DNA of 64,000 nucleotides from Xiashengella succiniciproducens (GCF_023674465.1 NZ_CP098400.1:3004801-3068800); one strand, 5' to 3'. Shown: positions 16,810 through 27,447, numbered from the stretch's first letter. Program-made: numbers and translations. Notes: generated by a model not told the origin, from the sequence alone.

Positions 16810-18579
16810 ATGAATAAGTTTTTTAAGTATTTCCTGGCAGTAATAGCTGGAGCCCTGGTATCTGTATTCATCCTTACCATGGGCTTCTTCATGATCATCA
16901 GCAGTCTGGCTTCTTCAGCAAGTCAGGAGGTCAAGGTTAAAGATAATTCTATCCTTGTACTGGACCTTAATGGTGCTATTACTGAAAGAAACAGTAATGA
17001 TATTTTGGCAGATTTGACAGCTGAGCTAACCGGAAGCGAACCTTCAGTAGGTCTTAACCAGGTCCTTAAAGCCATCAAACAGGCAAAGGACGACGATCGC
17101 ATCAAAGGAATTTACCTGGAGAGTGGAATGCCAAGTACAGGCTATGCCACGATCGAAGAGATCAGAAATGCCCTTCTGGATTTTCGCGCCTCAGGCAAGT
17201 TTATTTATAGCTTCAATTCAACATATTCTCAAAAAGGATACTATCTGGCTACAGCAGGTGATAAGGTATATCTTAATCCTGAAGGAATGCTTGATTTTCA
17301 AGGCCTTGCAGGCTCTTACACTTTCTACAAAGGACTACTTGAAAAACTTGGTGTTGAAGTGCAAGTATTCAAGCATGGTGAGTTCAAGTCTGCTGTTGAG
17401 CCGTACATTCTTGACAAGATGAGCGATCCAGCCCGTCTGCAGGCTGAAGTATACCTTAATTCTATGTGGAACCATATCCTTAATTCAATTTCGGCTAGTC
17501 GTGGGCTAACAGTTGAGGAACTCAACAGCGCTGCATCAATGGTACCAGTAATGTTGCCTGGTGAACAGCTGTTAGATCTCAAACTTATTGATGGCCTCAG
17601 GTACAAGGATGAAGTTATCAGTGAATTAAAGGCTCTTACCAACACTGAGGACAACGATGACCTCAATGCTATAGGTGTAAGAGCATATAGTTCGGTATAT
17701 CTGCCAAAAGAAAAGAAAAAAGGTCTTGAAAAGAACAAGATTGCCGTTATCTATGCCGAAGGTGCAATTGACGATGCAAGTTCATCTGGTGGCATTGACT
17801 CAGAAGAACTCTCACGTACTATCCGCGAAGCACGTCGCGATAGCAGCATTAAGGCTATAGTATTCAGGATTAACTCTCCCGGCGGTTCAGGCCTGGGCTC
17901 AGAAATCATCTGGAGAGAAGTAAAACTCGCAAAGGAGACTAAGCCAGTTGTTGTATCCATGGGTGATTATGCAGCATCAGGAGGTTACTATATTGCGTGT
18001 GCTGCCGATACCATTATTGCGCATCCTACAACTCTTACAGGTAGTATTGGGGTCTTCAGCATAGTACCCAACGCTCAAAAGCTGATCAACAAGATTGGTA
18101 TTACTACAGACAGAGTTGTAACCAACGAGTTTGCTGATTTCCCATCATTGGATCGTCCATTTAATGCTGATGAAAGGCGAATCATGCAAGCTTATATCGA
18201 ACGCTTCTATGAAGTATTTCTGACCCGTTGCGCAGATGGAAGAAGTGTTGAAAAAGAAGCCATCGGTAAGATTGGTGAAGGTCGTGTCTGGAGCGGTGAG
18301 AATGCAATTGGAATTAACCTTGTGGACAAACTTGGTGGTATTGATGATGCTATAGCCGTTGCAGCAAATATGGCCGGTATTGAAACCTATAGGATAGTCG
18401 AACTTCCTGAACAGTTATCATCAATTGAACAGCTAATGAAAAGCTTCTCTGGTAATGCCACTGCTAAAATTATGGAGACCCTGCTTGGAGAAGAATACAA
18501 AGTACTGAAAACAGTTAAATCTCTTGAGAATGCCTATCCTATTCAGGCAAGGATCCCATACGAGATTTCAGTTAACTAA
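16810..18579 (+). CDS. sppA: Signal peptide peptidase A (protease IV)
   Basis: SppA degrades signal peptides left in the membrane after protein export. The 589-residue protein has one N-terminal membrane anchor (about residues 6-32) and the two tandem ClpP-like domains of the long form. The catalytic dyad is visible: Lys193 in 'HGEFKSAVEP' of the first domain and Ser390 in 'DYAASGGYYI' of the second. A 12-bp hairpin follows. A weak promoter-like TACCTTAG sits about 32 nt before the ATG. Confidence 0.95.
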   Translation: MNKFFKYFLAVIAGALVSVFILTMGFFMIISSLASSASQEVKVKDNSILVLDLNGAITERNSNDILADLTAELTGSEPSVGLNQVLKAIKQAKDDDRIKGIYLESGMPSTGYATIEEIRNALLDFRASGKFIYSFNSTYSQKGYYLATAGDKVYLNPEGMLDFQGLAGSYTFYKGLLEKLGVEVQVFKHGEFKSAVEPYILDKMSDPARLQAEVYLNSMWNHILNSISASRGLTVEELNSAASMVPVMLPGEQLLDLKLIDGLRYKDEVISELKALTNTEDNDDLNAIGVRAYSSVYLPKEKKKGLEKNKIAVIYAEGAIDDASSSGGIDSEELSRTIREARRDSSIKAIVFRINSPGGSGLGSEIIWREVKLAKETKPVVVSMGDYAASGGYYIACAADTIIAHPTTLTGSIGVFSIVPNAQKLINKIGITTDRVVTNEFADFPSLDRPFNADERRIMQAYIERFYEVFLTRCADGRSVEKEAIGKIGEGRVWSGENAIGINLVDKLGGIDDAIAVAANMAGIETYRIVELPEQLSSIEQLMKSFSGNATAKIMETLLGEEYKVLKTVKSLENAYPIQARIPYEISVN

Positions 18580-18597
18580 TAGTAGGAGTATTATTTC

Positions 18598-18625
18598 ATT
18601 GGGAACAGAGCAATCTGTTCCCAAT
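18598..18625 (+). terminator. Hairpin between sppA and lpxK
   Basis: A 12-bp stem (18598-18609 with 18614-18625) and GCAA tetraloop, followed by ACATTTTTG. It ends 13 nt before the lpxK ATG, so it could either end the sppA transcript or shape the lpxK ribosome-binding region. Confidence 0.65.
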
Positions 18626-18638
18626 ACATTTTTGTACC

Positions 18639-19709
18639 ATGCAATTGTTTCGATTGTTTCTGCTCCCATTCTCCTTTGTCTATTGTGCTGTCAGCACGAT
18701 CCGAAACAAGCTTTTCGATTTGGGAATACTCAAGTCTCAATCATACAAACTTCCATTAATTTCCATAGGCAATATCACAGTTGGAGGCACCGGGAAAACA
18801 CCGGTTACCGAACTGCTATTACACACTCTGGGTGATAAATACAAATGTGCCACCCTGTCAAGGGGCTATGGAAGGAAGACGAAAGGAGTTATTCTTGCCG
18901 GAGATGCAGATAATTGCAATACAATTGGCGATGAGCCAATGCAGATGAAGCTCAAATTCCCCGGTATTACAGTGGCTGTAGCTGAGAAAAGAGTGGAAGG
19001 TATGGCCAGGCTTTTAAATCGTGACGAAAAACCCGAAGTCATCCTACTGGATGATGCTTTCCAACACAGATATGTAAAACCTGGTCTGTCAATCCTTGTA
19101 ATTGACTACAACAGACCTCCGTGGAAGGATTTCTGTCTTCCTGCAGGGAATCTCAGGGAACCAATATCTGCACTCAAACGTTCCGACATAATCCTTGTAA
19201 ACAAATGCCCTCACAACCTGAGTAAAGAAAAAGCTGAGCTAATCCGCAATAAGCTGAGGCCTGCATCCCACCACAAACTGTTTTTCAGCGTTATACAATA
19301 TGAAGAGCCCCTTTGTTTGGGAAACACCAACAATAAGCTTAGCTTTAGGGATAAACTTGCAGAGAACGGAGAGGCATTGGTAGCAGTGGCTGGAATTGGA
19401 AATCCCCAGCCCTTCTATGAGAGTCTCAGACAATTTGGTGTACCTTTGAGGACCCTTAGCTTTAGAGATCATCACAACTTTAGTCAAGCCGATCTTAAAA
19501 AGATAGAAGAAGAGGGATGCAATAAAAACACTAGGCGACCAGAGGTGATAACAACAGAAAAAGATGCCGTTCGCATGATATCATCAGGATTCTTAACTGA
19601 GTCACTTAAGGAGCGTCTCTGGTATTTGCCCATAAGAATTGAGGTATTATTTGATCAACAGGATATTTTTGAAAAGATAATTACAGATTATGTTGAAAGC
19701 CATTATTGA
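18639..19709 (+). CDS. lpxK: Tetraacyldisaccharide 4'-kinase (lipid A synthesis)
   Basis: LpxK phosphorylates the lipid A disaccharide at the 4' position, at the inner-membrane surface. The 356-residue protein has an N-terminal hydrophobic segment (about 3-20) that binds the membrane and the P-loop 'VGGTGKTPV' at about 48-56, followed by 'LSRGYGRK'. The '[13 protein letters not shown]' motif supplies the metal-binding acidic residues. It shows that the organism makes lipid A. Its last 20 bases overlap the start of the purine nucleoside phosphorylase gene. Confidence 0.95.
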   Translation: MQLFRLFLLPFSFVYCAVSTIRNKLFDLGILKSQSYKLPLISIGNITVGGTGKTPVTELLLHTLGDKYKCATLSRGYGRKTKGVILAGDADNCNTIGDEPMQMKLKFPGITVAVAEKRVEGMARLLNRDEKPEVILLDDAFQHRYVKPGLSILVIDYNRPPWKDFCLPAGNLREPISALKRSDIILVNKCPHNLSKEKAELIRNKLRPASHHKLFFSVIQYEEPLCLGNTNNKLSFRDKLAENGEALVAVAGIGNPQPFYESLRQFGVPLRTLSFRDHHNFSQADLKKIEEEGCNKNTRRPEVITTEKDAVRMISSGFLTESLKERLWYLPIRIEVLFDQQDIFEKIITDYVESHY

Positions 19710-20502
19710 AACTGCAGATTTTCTAAGATCACTGCAGACATTGAATCCCGAGATAGGGATAATACTTGGAACAGGGTTAGGTGGACTAGTTAAGGAGATT
19801 GAAATAGACACAAGTATTTCATACAGCAGGATTCCAAATTTCCCCGTATCCACTGTAGAAGGACATCAGGGGCGACTTATTTTTGGTCGTATCAAAGGGA
19901 AGCCTGTAATAGCAATGCAGGGACGTTTCCATTACTATGAAGGATACAATATGCAACAGGTTACCTTCCCTGTAAGAGTAATGAAGCAAATGGGAATTAA
20001 GACTCTGGTCGTATCAAATGCTTCAGGTGGACTGAATCCTTCATTTAAGGTGGGTGATCTGATGATAATTGATGACCACATAAATATGTTTGGCAACAAC
20101 CCTCTCATAGGTCCCAACCTTGCAGAGTTTGGACCCCGCTTCCCCGATATGAGTGAGCCCTATAGCAAGGAGCTGATAGCAAGGGTTCATGATATTGCTG
20201 CTAAGGAAGGAATTGAAGTAAAGCAGGGAGTCTATGTAGGTACTGCAGGTCCTACTTTCGAGACTCCAGCCGAATATAAATTCTTCAGAATTATTGGAGG
20301 AGATGCAGTGGGAATGTCAACAGTCCCGGAAGTTATCGTTGCCCGTCACAGTGGTCTTACATGCTTTGGAATCTCAATAATTACAGACTCAGGAGTTCCC
20401 GGCCAAATCGTTGAGGTATCCCACGAAGAAGTTCAAAAGGTTGCTTCAGAAGCAGAGCCCAAAATGACCAAGCTTATCGCAGAACTTGTAGGTACTCTGT
20501 AG
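19690..20502 (+). CDS. punA: Purine nucleoside phosphorylase
   Basis: A 270-residue trimeric-type (class I) phosphorylase, which cleaves guanosine/inosine-type nucleosides with phosphate for purine salvage. Conserved segments are '[12 protein letters not shown]', '[10 protein letters not shown]', 'GRFHYYEGY', '[12 protein letters not shown]' and '[13 protein letters not shown]'. It overlaps lpxK by 20 bases in a different frame, suggesting coupled translation of two unrelated functions. A strong hairpin ends the unit. Confidence 0.94.
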   Translation: MLKAIIETADFLRSLQTLNPEIGIILGTGLGGLVKEIEIDTSISYSRIPNFPVSTVEGHQGRLIFGRIKGKPVIAMQGRFHYYEGYNMQQVTFPVRVMKQMGIKTLVVSNASGGLNPSFKVGDLMIIDDHINMFGNNPLIGPNLAEFGPRFPDMSEPYSKELIARVHDIAAKEGIEVKQGVYVGTAGPTFETPAEYKFFRIIGGDAVGMSTVPEVIVARHSGLTCFGISIITDSGVPGQIVEVSHEEVQKVASEAEPKMTKLIAELVGTL

Positions 20503-20539
20503 AATAGGTATACAAGTATATAGCCTGCCCAATGATTAG

Positions 20540-20582
20540 CCACAGCCCTGTCAGAGACCAGTAGTCTCTGACAGGGCTGTGG
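20540..20582. terminator. Perfect 19-bp hairpin between converging genes
   Basis: A perfect 19-bp inverted repeat (20540-20558 with 20564-20582) with a 5-nt loop lies between the phosphorylase gene and the converging lamin-tail gene. No T-run follows on either strand. I take it as a bidirectional stop or transcript-end stabiliser. Confidence 0.65.
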
Positions 20583-20638
20583 AATTTCTGAATCTGATCA
20601 GTCCATTAAAACCTATATCTCCTCAATTGGGAAAACCC

Positions 20639-22978
20639 CTATTTCTTAGGACTTATACCAAGCACTGCAGCCTTTTTAGTTTCATACCCTGAACCTCCTT
20701 CCGGGTTAAAGCAACGGATAAAGACGATATAAATCCCTGAAGGTGCAAGAGCCCCAATTTCATTTGTTCCATCCCAGTAACAGCTTCCATCAACTGAAAC
20801 AGGCTCATTGTTAAGCAGGCTGCGAACAAGTCTTCCTGCCCTGTCGTATATCCTGATAGTGCAGCAATATCCGGGTATATCAAACTTGTATCTAATAACA
20901 AAGAGGTCGTCCACGCCGTCACCGTCAGGTGTAAAGATTTCCGGTGCGATACTAAAGCCATCTCCCTCCTCATTTTTAGGGGTCACTGACTGCGAATTCC
21001 TTTTCCCCGGAGTCGCATACCCATGTTCTCCAGATGCTGAGTGCCAGTTATACCTACTACTGCTCTCTGCATATGGGTCTATCCTCTCAAGTGATACTCC
21101 CTTGGTTAATCTCAACAGGGGCATATGAAACTCATTACTATAGACAAAAGCATCAATAGTCTGCCCCCTGTTATCAGTCAGTAGCACAGTCCCACCTGAG
21201 TTCACATAGTTTGGCATCCCATCCGGTTCTACTACCTCTGCATTATCACCTACCTCATAGCGATCTATGACCCACGCCTTATCTGCAGTAATAACCAAAT
21301 AAGCTCCTGGCAGTAATGCCCTTCGGTACTGGCATAGCTTAATAAGCTTCTCAGGAACACCTGTTGCATCCCCTCTTGCTATATAGAGTGATGACAAGTC
21401 AATTAGCTTTTGAGAGCGATTATATAGCTCCACAAAATCACTTCCACCTTCTGGTGGATCATAGAGCAGCTCATTAATCACCACATCCCCAGCCTCAGCA
21501 GGCAGTGGAATACCAAACATGATAAATGATTGTCCACGCAAGGTGTTACCACCCAGATCTGAAGGTAGTACTCCAAAATCCAACCTATAACCTCTGTTGA
21601 CAAGCAGTGCGGCCTCAAAAACAATTCTAAGTTCGTTATAGAAAACTCCCTGTAGTCTGAGATCTGCAAGCTCCGGAGTAGATGCTGCCTCTATGCTTGA
21701 AATATGAATATCGCTTACAGAGGTACTATCCATCGCTTCCGAAAAAACCAGGACCAACACTGAATCACTTTCAATATAGTGAGATAGAAGTGTTGGGGAA
21801 TTAAGATCAGGGTAAATTTCAGCTATCGAATTTGCCCTACCAGGAGTTCCTCCTGAAATATCAACAGAAAATCCCCAGTTTGCCGGATCCCCCGATATAT
21901 TATCCGGGTCCTTGATCTCAAGGGCCCAGCCACCATCTTTTTTAAAACCTTCACTACCATAATCCCTGCTATACTGCACAGCACTAATCTGCATTCCGAA
22001 GCTGTCCTTCATCACCAATACCCCACCCCCATCAGGCAAAGAGGACCATGTTGCAGCCTCAACAACATTTTCAATAAAGCCCCAATCAGCCCCTTTACCC
22101 TGAGGAATGACAAGAATATACTCTCCTGGGAAAAGCAGGTATTTCCCGAGTGTAATACTACCGGAACTTGTTTCGACCCTACACCCGGCAAGATTGACAA
22201 CCTCATCACCCCTGTTGAAAAGTTCGATATATTCAGTAGCAGGTAGCCCAACAGCAGGGCTAGGATCAGCCATCACCTCTGTGACAACCACAGCATTAAG
22301 TTTGGCTTGATATGGAAGAGGCTCAGGAGGAAGGGTGTCGGTAAAAGCCTCCCCACATACACTGAGATTCTCATACCAAAAAAGCTTGCTGCGGGTAGCT
22401 GTATAAACCGAGGCCACACCAAAGTACTGCGACTCAAAGCCCTCAACCCTGGCACGTCCTTCCTCACGATAACCCTCGCCAAGGTCAGTTTCCAGTATTG
22501 TCTCACCACCTTTAAACCTTGTAACCCTAATTGCAGCTGAAGGTGCAGAATTATCCAGAATTTTCTCCACACCTGCTATTAGCAGCTCTTTCTTACCATC
22601 CTTAACCTTCCATAGGGAAATATTATCGGCAGTGGATCCAATAACCAGGTACAGTCCATTTTGCGCCTCATCTCTGGAAGGGGCATCCATGGCAAGCCAG
22701 ACCTGTGCATAGTTGGATGACGAAGGGTTGAACCCAAAACTAAAGCGCAGTTCCCATCTGGCATCTTCAACGGCATCAAGCTTTGTATATATCCAAGATG
22801 CTCCAGCTTCTGCAGGAGCGTCAAGCCTAAAGCTCTGATTGCCTTCTTCAAATAGATAAAAATCAGTCTCACCATGCCATTCGGGTGCTGAAAGAACATT
22901 TCCATGACATACGTCATAGTTGCTTTGACCCTCAAGATTTAAGCAACTGATCAAAAAGAGGATAAAAACTTTCAACAT
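20639..22978 (-). CDS. Secreted lamin-tail domain protein with type IX-style C-terminal domain
   Basis: A 779-residue exported protein with an N-terminal signal peptide (about 1-18). After an N-terminal beta-rich domain come two lamin-tail-like (LTD) domains: about 228-345, starting 'VVTEVMADPSPA', and about 515-640, starting 'VVINELLYDPPEGGSDF', with an Ig-like bacterial domain between them ('FSEAMDSTS'). The C-terminus, from 'IAPEIFTPDGDGVDD' on, is the gliding motility-associated (CHU_C) type B sorting domain used by the type IX secretion system. Surface placement or secretion is likely; the ligand is unknown. Confidence 0.85.
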   Translation of the reverse strand: MLKVFILFLISCLNLEGQSNYDVCHGNVLSAPEWHGETDFYLFEEGNQSFRLDAPAEAGASWIYTKLDAVEDARWELRFSFGFNPSSSNYAQVWLAMDAPSRDEAQNGLYLVIGSTADNISLWKVKDGKKELLIAGVEKILDNSAPSAAIRVTRFKGGETILETDLGEGYREEGRARVEGFESQYFGVASVYTATRSKLFWYENLSVCGEAFTDTLPPEPLPYQAKLNAVVVTEVMADPSPAVGLPATEYIELFNRGDEVVNLAGCRVETSSGSITLGKYLLFPGEYILVIPQGKGADWGFIENVVEAATWSSLPDGGGVLVMKDSFGMQISAVQYSRDYGSEGFKKDGGWALEIKDPDNISGDPANWGFSVDISGGTPGRANSIAEIYPDLNSPTLLSHYIESDSVLVLVFSEAMDSTSVSDIHISSIEAASTPELADLRLQGVFYNELRIVFEAALLVNRGYRLDFGVLPSDLGGNTLRGQSFIMFGIPLPAEAGDVVINELLYDPPEGGSDFVELYNRSQKLIDLSSLYIARGDATGVPEKLIKLCQYRRALLPGAYLVITADKAWVIDRYEVGDNAEVVEPDGMPNYVNSGGTVLLTDNRGQTIDAFVYSNEFHMPLLRLTKGVSLERIDPYAESSSRYNWHSASGEHGYATPGKRNSQSVTPKNEEGDGFSIAPEIFTPDGDGVDDLFVIRYKFDIPGYCCTIRIYDRAGRLVRSLLNNEPVSVDGSCYWDGTNEIGALAPSGIYIVFIRCFNPEGGSGYETKKAAVLGISPKK

Positions 22979-23005
22979 CGGGTAGCGGTTATGGTTATAA
23001 ATGCC

Positions 23006-23013
23006 TACATTTG
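23006..23013 (+). promoter_or_regulatory. Possible -7 box for asd
   Basis: TACATTTG matches TAnnTTTG exactly and lies 94 nt before the asd ATG. The upstream box is not clear. Confidence 0.4.
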
Positions 23014-23106
23014 TTTTTCTTGGCTATACTAATCGTAAGCAATAACAACAAAAATTTAAGCATTTTTTTAGTTGATGTAAACAAACCTAAATTAGTTTAA
23101 CAGAAA

Positions 23107-24117
23107 ATGAGAGCAGCAATTGTAGGAGCTAGTGGAGCGGTAGGACAAGAATTCCTCCGTGTTTTGGAAGAAAGAAACTTCCCCTTGGACGAGTTGGTAT
23201 TATTTGGTTCAACCCGTAGTGCAGGTACAAAGTACACATTCAGAGGTAAAGAACTGACCGTTAAGGAGCTCAAACACAATGACGACTTTAAAGGAATAGA
23301 TTTAGTCTGGACATCTGCCGGAGCATCAACATCTAAAGAATATGAAAAAACAATCACAAAATACGGTGCAGTAATGATTGACAATTCAAGCGCATTCCGC
23401 ATGGATAATGATGTGCCCTTGATTGTACCTGAAGTTAATGCAGAACAGTGCAGAAATATTCCCCGAAATGTGATTGCTAATCCAAACTGTACAACTATCC
23501 AACTTGTAGTTGCACTGAAGGCTATTGAGGATATTGCCCATATCAAAAAAGTACATGTGTCTACATATCAGGCAGCAAGTGGTGCAGGTGCAGCTGCGAT
23601 GGATGAACTATTAAAACAGACTGAACAGCTTGTAAAGGGTGAAGAACCTACTGTAAGCAAGTTCAAGTATCAACTTGCAATGAACCTGATTCCCCAGGTT
23701 GATGTCTTTACAGACAATGGTTATACAAAGGAAGAGATGAAAATGTATAACGAATCTCGCAAGATTATGGGTACCGATATCGAAGTCAGCGCAACTTGTA
23801 TCAGGGTACCTGTAATGCGTGCTCACTCTGAAGCCACCTGGATTGAAACAGAACGCCCGATAAGCATTGAAGAGGCCCGTGAGGCTTTCGCAAAAGCCAA
23901 GGGCGTAATCGTAATTGATGATACAGCCAATAGCCAGTACCCTATGCCTTTGTTCCTTGCCGGACGTGACGAGGTATTTGTAGGCCGTATCCGCAAAGAT
24001 CTAACAAATCCCAACGGACTGACATTCTGGACTGTTTCTGACCAGATCAAGAAAGGTGCTGCACTTAATGCAGTTCAAATAGCAGAGTACATGCTTGAAC
24101 AAGGACTGTTGAAATAA
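23107..24117 (+). CDS. asd: Aspartate-semialdehyde dehydrogenase
   Basis: Asd reduces aspartyl phosphate to aspartate semialdehyde, the branch point to lysine, diaminopimelate, threonine and methionine. The 336-residue protein has the NADP-binding loop '[15 protein letters not shown]' at the N-terminus, the '[10 protein letters not shown]' segment, the catalytic Cys in 'NPNCTTIQ', and '[10 protein letters not shown]' with the substrate-binding Arg and His. Full length, ATG start, followed by two hairpins. Confidence 0.96.
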   Translation: MRAAIVGASGAVGQEFLRVLEERNFPLDELVLFGSTRSAGTKYTFRGKELTVKELKHNDDFKGIDLVWTSAGASTSKEYEKTITKYGAVMIDNSSAFRMDNDVPLIVPEVNAEQCRNIPRNVIANPNCTTIQLVVALKAIEDIAHIKKVHVSTYQAASGAGAAAMDELLKQTEQLVKGEEPTVSKFKYQLAMNLIPQVDVFTDNGYTKEEMKMYNESRKIMGTDIEVSATCIRVPVMRAHSEATWIETERPISIEEAREAFAKAKGVIVIDDTANSQYPMPLFLAGRDEVFVGRIRKDLTNPNGLTFWTVSDQIKKGAALNAVQIAEYMLEQGLLK

Positions 24118-24154
24118 GTCCATTTTGCAAAGCGTGACTAACATATTTTCAAAG

Positions 24155-24180
24155 CCCTGAAATACTCCGGTATTTCAGGG
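24155..24180 (+). terminator. First hairpin after asd
   Basis: A perfect 11-bp stem (24155-24165 with 24170-24180) with a TCCG loop, 38 nt after the asd stop. No T-run follows, and a canonical terminator comes 5 nt later. Confidence 0.5.
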
Positions 24181-24184
24181 ATAC

Positions 24185-24224
24185 AAAAAGAGGTTGCCAT
24201 AGAAGTATGGCAGCCTCTTTTTTT
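24185..24224 (+). terminator. Rho-independent terminator after asd
   Basis: A stem of about 17 bp with A/T flanks (core GAGGTTGCCATA with TATGGCAGCCTC), GAAG loop, then a run of T. It belongs to the GAGGTTGCC/GAGGCTG hairpin group that recurs in the window. Confidence 0.85.
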
Positions 24225-24258
24225 GTACCTTTCGGATTGAATAAGTAAACAAAACGGT

Positions 24259-25929
24259 ATGCTGTCGGATTTGGAAATTGCTCAAAGCGCTAAAATCAAA
24301 AATATCAAGGAGATTGCAGGCAAACTTGGAATTCCTGAATCAATGCTGGAACCATATGGCCACTACAAAGCCAAACTCCCCCTTTCTCTTATAGATCCTG
24401 AAAAGATAAACGGTAAGAAACTTATCCTTGTTTCTGCAATTTCTCCCACTCCGGCAGGAGAAGGCAAGACAACTGTTTCCATCGGACTTTGCGAAGGACT
24501 AAACCAGATAGGGAAAAAAACTACTGTAGTACTCCGCGAACCTAGTCTGGGACCGGTATTTGGCATCAAGGGAGGAGCCGCAGGAGGAGGCTATGCTCAG
24601 GTAGTTCCAATGGAGGATATCAACCTCCACTTCACAGGAGATTTTCCTGCTATAGAGAAAGCAAACAACCTGCTGGCTGCGCTAATCGACAATAATATCC
24701 AAAACAAGAACAGCACTCTTGGAATAGACCCCCGAACCGTACATTGGAAAAGGGTGATGGACATGAATGACCGTGCCCTTAGACACATAATAATAGGTCT
24801 TGGAGGTACCACCTCAGGTGTGCCAAGGGAAACCGGCTTTGATATTACTGCTGCATCTGAAATCATGGCTATCCTTTGTCTAAGTGAGAATTTCGACGAT
24901 CTGAAAAAGAGGATGGGCAATATCTTTGTCGGATTCACCTATGACAAGAAACCAGTCTTTGCACGTGACCTGAAGGCTGAAGGCGCCATGGCCGCACTTT
25001 TAAAGGATGCTATAAAACCCAATCTGGTACAAACTCTTGAAGGAAATCCAGCTATCATTCACGGAGGGCCTTTTGCAAATATTGCCCAGGGAACAAATTC
25101 AGTTCTGGCAACCAAGATGGGACTTTCACTTTCTGACTATGTAGTTACTGAGGCTGGTTTTGGCTTTGACCTTGGCGCAGAAAAATTCCTTGACATCAAA
25201 TGCGTTTCTTCAGGTTTGAAACCTGGTGTTGCTGTTCTCGTTGCCACTATCAGAGCTCTTAAATACCATGGTGGGGTAAAGCTTGACGAGATCAAAAAAC
25301 CTAATGCCCAGGCTGTTGAGAACGGACTCGAAAACCTTGAAAAACATATAGAAAACATTCGCAAGTTCAACATCTGCCCAGTTGTTGCTATCAACAAATT
25401 CGCTGATGATACTGTAGAAGAGCTAGAGGTTGTAAAGAACCTTTGCAATAAACTAGGAATCAGATCTGCAATTACAACAGCTCATGCAGAAGGTGGTCGT
25501 GGTGCAGTACAACTTGCAGAAGCAGTTGTTGAGGTATTAAATGAATGTAAATCTGACTTCAAACCGCTCTATGACTGGGGCTGGAGCGTTGAGCGTAAGA
25601 TTGAGACAATAGCCAAACAAATCTACGGTGCCAATGCCATAGACTATACTGCTCAGGCAAAAGATGACCTGAAGAAGATTGAAAGCCTGAACCTTGACAA
25701 ACTACCTGTCTGCATTGCCAAGACACAGAAATCGCTTTCAGACAATCCAAAACTTCTGGGAAGACCGGAAAACTTTATAGTCACTGTCAGGGAAATAGAA
25801 ATAGCTGCAGGAGCCGGATTTGTGATACCAATCACAGGTAACATAATGCGTATGCCTGGTTTACCAGAGTATCCGGCTGCAGAAAAGATTGATATTGATT
25901 CAGAAGGCCGGATTAAAGGACTATTCTAG
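24259..25929 (+). CDS. fhs: Formate--tetrahydrofolate ligase
   Basis: Fhs makes 10-formyltetrahydrofolate from formate, tetrahydrofolate and ATP, feeding one-carbon units into purine and other synthesis. The 556-residue protein has the P-loop-like 'TPAGEGKTT' at about 64-72, the 'LREPSLGPVFGIKGGAAGGGYAQV' region of the folate/formyl-phosphate site (first 20 residues quoted as separate motifs LREPSLGP and GGAAGGG), and 'TAHAEGGRGA' further on. Full length. The terminator-like structure starts inside the last codons. Confidence 0.96.
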   Translation: MLSDLEIAQSAKIKNIKEIAGKLGIPESMLEPYGHYKAKLPLSLIDPEKINGKKLILVSAISPTPAGEGKTTVSIGLCEGLNQIGKKTTVVLREPSLGPVFGIKGGAAGGGYAQVVPMEDINLHFTGDFPAIEKANNLLAALIDNNIQNKNSTLGIDPRTVHWKRVMDMNDRALRHIIIGLGGTTSGVPRETGFDITAASEIMAILCLSENFDDLKKRMGNIFVGFTYDKKPVFARDLKAEGAMAALLKDAIKPNLVQTLEGNPAIIHGGPFANIAQGTNSVLATKMGLSLSDYVVTEAGFGFDLGAEKFLDIKCVSSGLKPGVAVLVATIRALKYHGGVKLDEIKKPNAQAVENGLENLEKHIENIRKFNICPVVAINKFADDTVEELEVVKNLCNKLGIRSAITTAHAEGGRGAVQLAEAVVEVLNECKSDFKPLYDWGWSVERKIETIAKQIYGANAIDYTAQAKDDLKKIESLNLDKLPVCIAKTQKSLSDNPKLLGRPENFIVTVREIEIAAGAGFVIPITGNIMRMPGLPEYPAAEKIDIDSEGRIKGLF

Positions 25930-25946
25930 TCCCCAAAGGCCTTTTT
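25903..25946 (+). terminator. Composite terminator over the fhs stop codon
   Basis: An inner GGACTA/TAGTCC hairpin (25918-25923 with 25927-25932) surrounds the TAG stop. An outer AAGGCC/GGCCTT pairing (25904-25909 with 25938-25943) is followed by TTTTTC. Confidence 0.5.
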
Positions 25947-26027
25947 TCACCAATCCTAATACAAGATTATTTTCAGGAGACGCAGATATGAATCTAAGCT
26001 TCATCAAGATATGGTAGAACAAGCACC

Positions 26028-27287
26028 CTAAGAATCTAATTCCTCTGAGTCATTATCCCCTGTATCTTCCAATCCAAGTTCTTCAGGATTCAGATTAGGA
26101 AATAAAAAGTCATTGTATGGGAACCTTGTAACATGAATCTTCATAACCTCGCTATATACCAGATCCCTGAATTCATCAAAATTATCCTTTTTCAAGGCCG
26201 AAATAAAAACAGAGGTAGCCTTGTTCATCCAGGTCCTTTTCAGGTCCTCAATCGTTATATTCTCACGCCTGACAGGAGTCAGATCATCAGCTTCCTTTTC
26301 AACATGAGAGAAAGCATCTACCTTATTGAAAACCATTATTACGGGCTTATCCCTGTCATCAATCTCCCTTAAGGTTGATTCAACAACTTTGATCTGATCC
26401 TCAAAACCCGGGTGAGAAATATCCACTACATGAAGCAGGAGGTCAGCTTCACGTACCTCATCAAGTGTCGACTTAAAGGATTCTACTAGGTGGTGAGGCA
26501 GCTTTCTGATAAATCCCACAGTGTCGGTAAGCAGAAATGGAAGATTGCGTACGACTACCTTTCTCACAGTCGTATCAAGGGTAGCAAACAGCTTGTTCTC
26601 TGCAAATACCTCACTCTTGCTAAGGGCATTCATAAGAGTGGATTTGCCTACATTTGTATAACCTACAAGAGCAACCCTGACAAGCTTTCCACGATTCTTC
26701 CTCTGAGTTGCCATCTGCCTGTCTATCTTTTCCAGGTCTTTCTTAAGCTTGGCAATAATATCTCTGATGATACGACGGTCAGTCTCAAGTTCCTTTTCAC
26801 CGGGTCCCCTCATATTAATCCCTCCTCGTTGGCGTTCAAGGTGAGTCCACATACGAGTCAGTCTTGGCAACATATACTGATACTGAGCCAGCTCAACCTG
26901 AGTCTTAGCATGAGCAGTCCTTGCCCTCATGGCAAAGATTATCAGGATCAGGCCTGTCCTGTCGATAATTTTTACCTTTAGCTCGTTTTCAATATTCTTT
27001 AATTGCGATGGAGATAGTTCATCGTCAAAGATAACAGCAGTAATATCCTCATTCATCAGCAGGAAGGTTTTAACTTCCTGAAGTTTACCGCTCCCCAGAT
27101 AGGTCCGGTTGTCAGGCATTGGCAGTGCCTGAACATAACGCTTTACGGTTAATGCCCCGGCAGTCTCAGCAAGAAAAGCAAGTTCATCCAAATGTTCATT
27201 GACCGTACCCTCCGAAAGGTCAGGAGTACGTACAGCAGCTAATATAACTTTTTCAAGGTCCTTATCAATGGAAAGTAGTTCACCCAT
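26028..27287 (-). CDS. hflX: Ribosome-associated GTPase HflX
   Basis: HflX is a GTPase that binds the 50S subunit and can split stalled or hibernating ribosomes. The 419-residue protein has the HflX N-terminal nucleotide-binding-like domain (about 15-120), a coiled linker with 'RGGINMRGPGEKELETDRR', and a Ras-like G domain: G1 'GYTNVGKS' at 209-216, G3 'DTVGF', G4 'NKVD'. An acidic tail ends the protein. A possible -7 box (TATTTTTG on the minus strand, 27305-27312) is close to the ATG. Confidence 0.94.
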   Translation of the reverse strand: MGELLSIDKDLEKVILAAVRTPDLSEGTVNEHLDELAFLAETAGALTVKRYVQALPMPDNRTYLGSGKLQEVKTFLLMNEDITAVIFDDELSPSQLKNIENELKVKIIDRTGLILIIFAMRARTAHAKTQVELAQYQYMLPRLTRMWTHLERQRGGINMRGPGEKELETDRRIIRDIIAKLKKDLEKIDRQMATQRKNRGKLVRVALVGYTNVGKSTLMNALSKSEVFAENKLFATLDTTVRKVVVRNLPFLLTDTVGFIRKLPHHLVESFKSTLDEVREADLLLHVVDISHPGFEDQIKVVESTLREIDDRDKPVIMVFNKVDAFSHVEKEADDLTPVRRENITIEDLKRTWMNKATSVFISALKKDNFDEFRDLVYSEVMKIHVTRFPYNDFLFPNLNPEELGLEDTGDNDSEELDS

Positions 27288-27382
27288 CTGTAAATCAGTT
27301 TGCCCAAAAATACTTCAAAAAATACGACTAGCCCTTTGTTTATGGTAATTATTGCAATATTAATACCATCAAAGCTTGTTTC

Positions 27383-27425
27383 AAAAAAGAACAGAAGGCT
27401 GTTCTTGTGTGAAACAGCCTTCTGT
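27383..27425 (-). terminator. Terminator after the first TonB-like gene
   Basis: A perfect 13-bp stem (27391-27403 with 27413-27425). On the minus strand it is followed by TCTTTTTTG. It ends the TonB-like gene that stops at 27448. Confidence 0.8.
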
Positions 27426-27447
27426 TTAGTTCTATTAAAAGAGCTTA

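Noticed and set aside
20639-22978. Several plus-strand open frames of 60-106 codons inside the lamin-tail gene
   Set aside because: They are antisense shadows of the long gene, with no domains or start signals.
26490-26981. A 163-codon plus-strand open frame inside hflX
   Set aside because: It is antisense to a clear HflX gene and shows no recognisable domain or start context.
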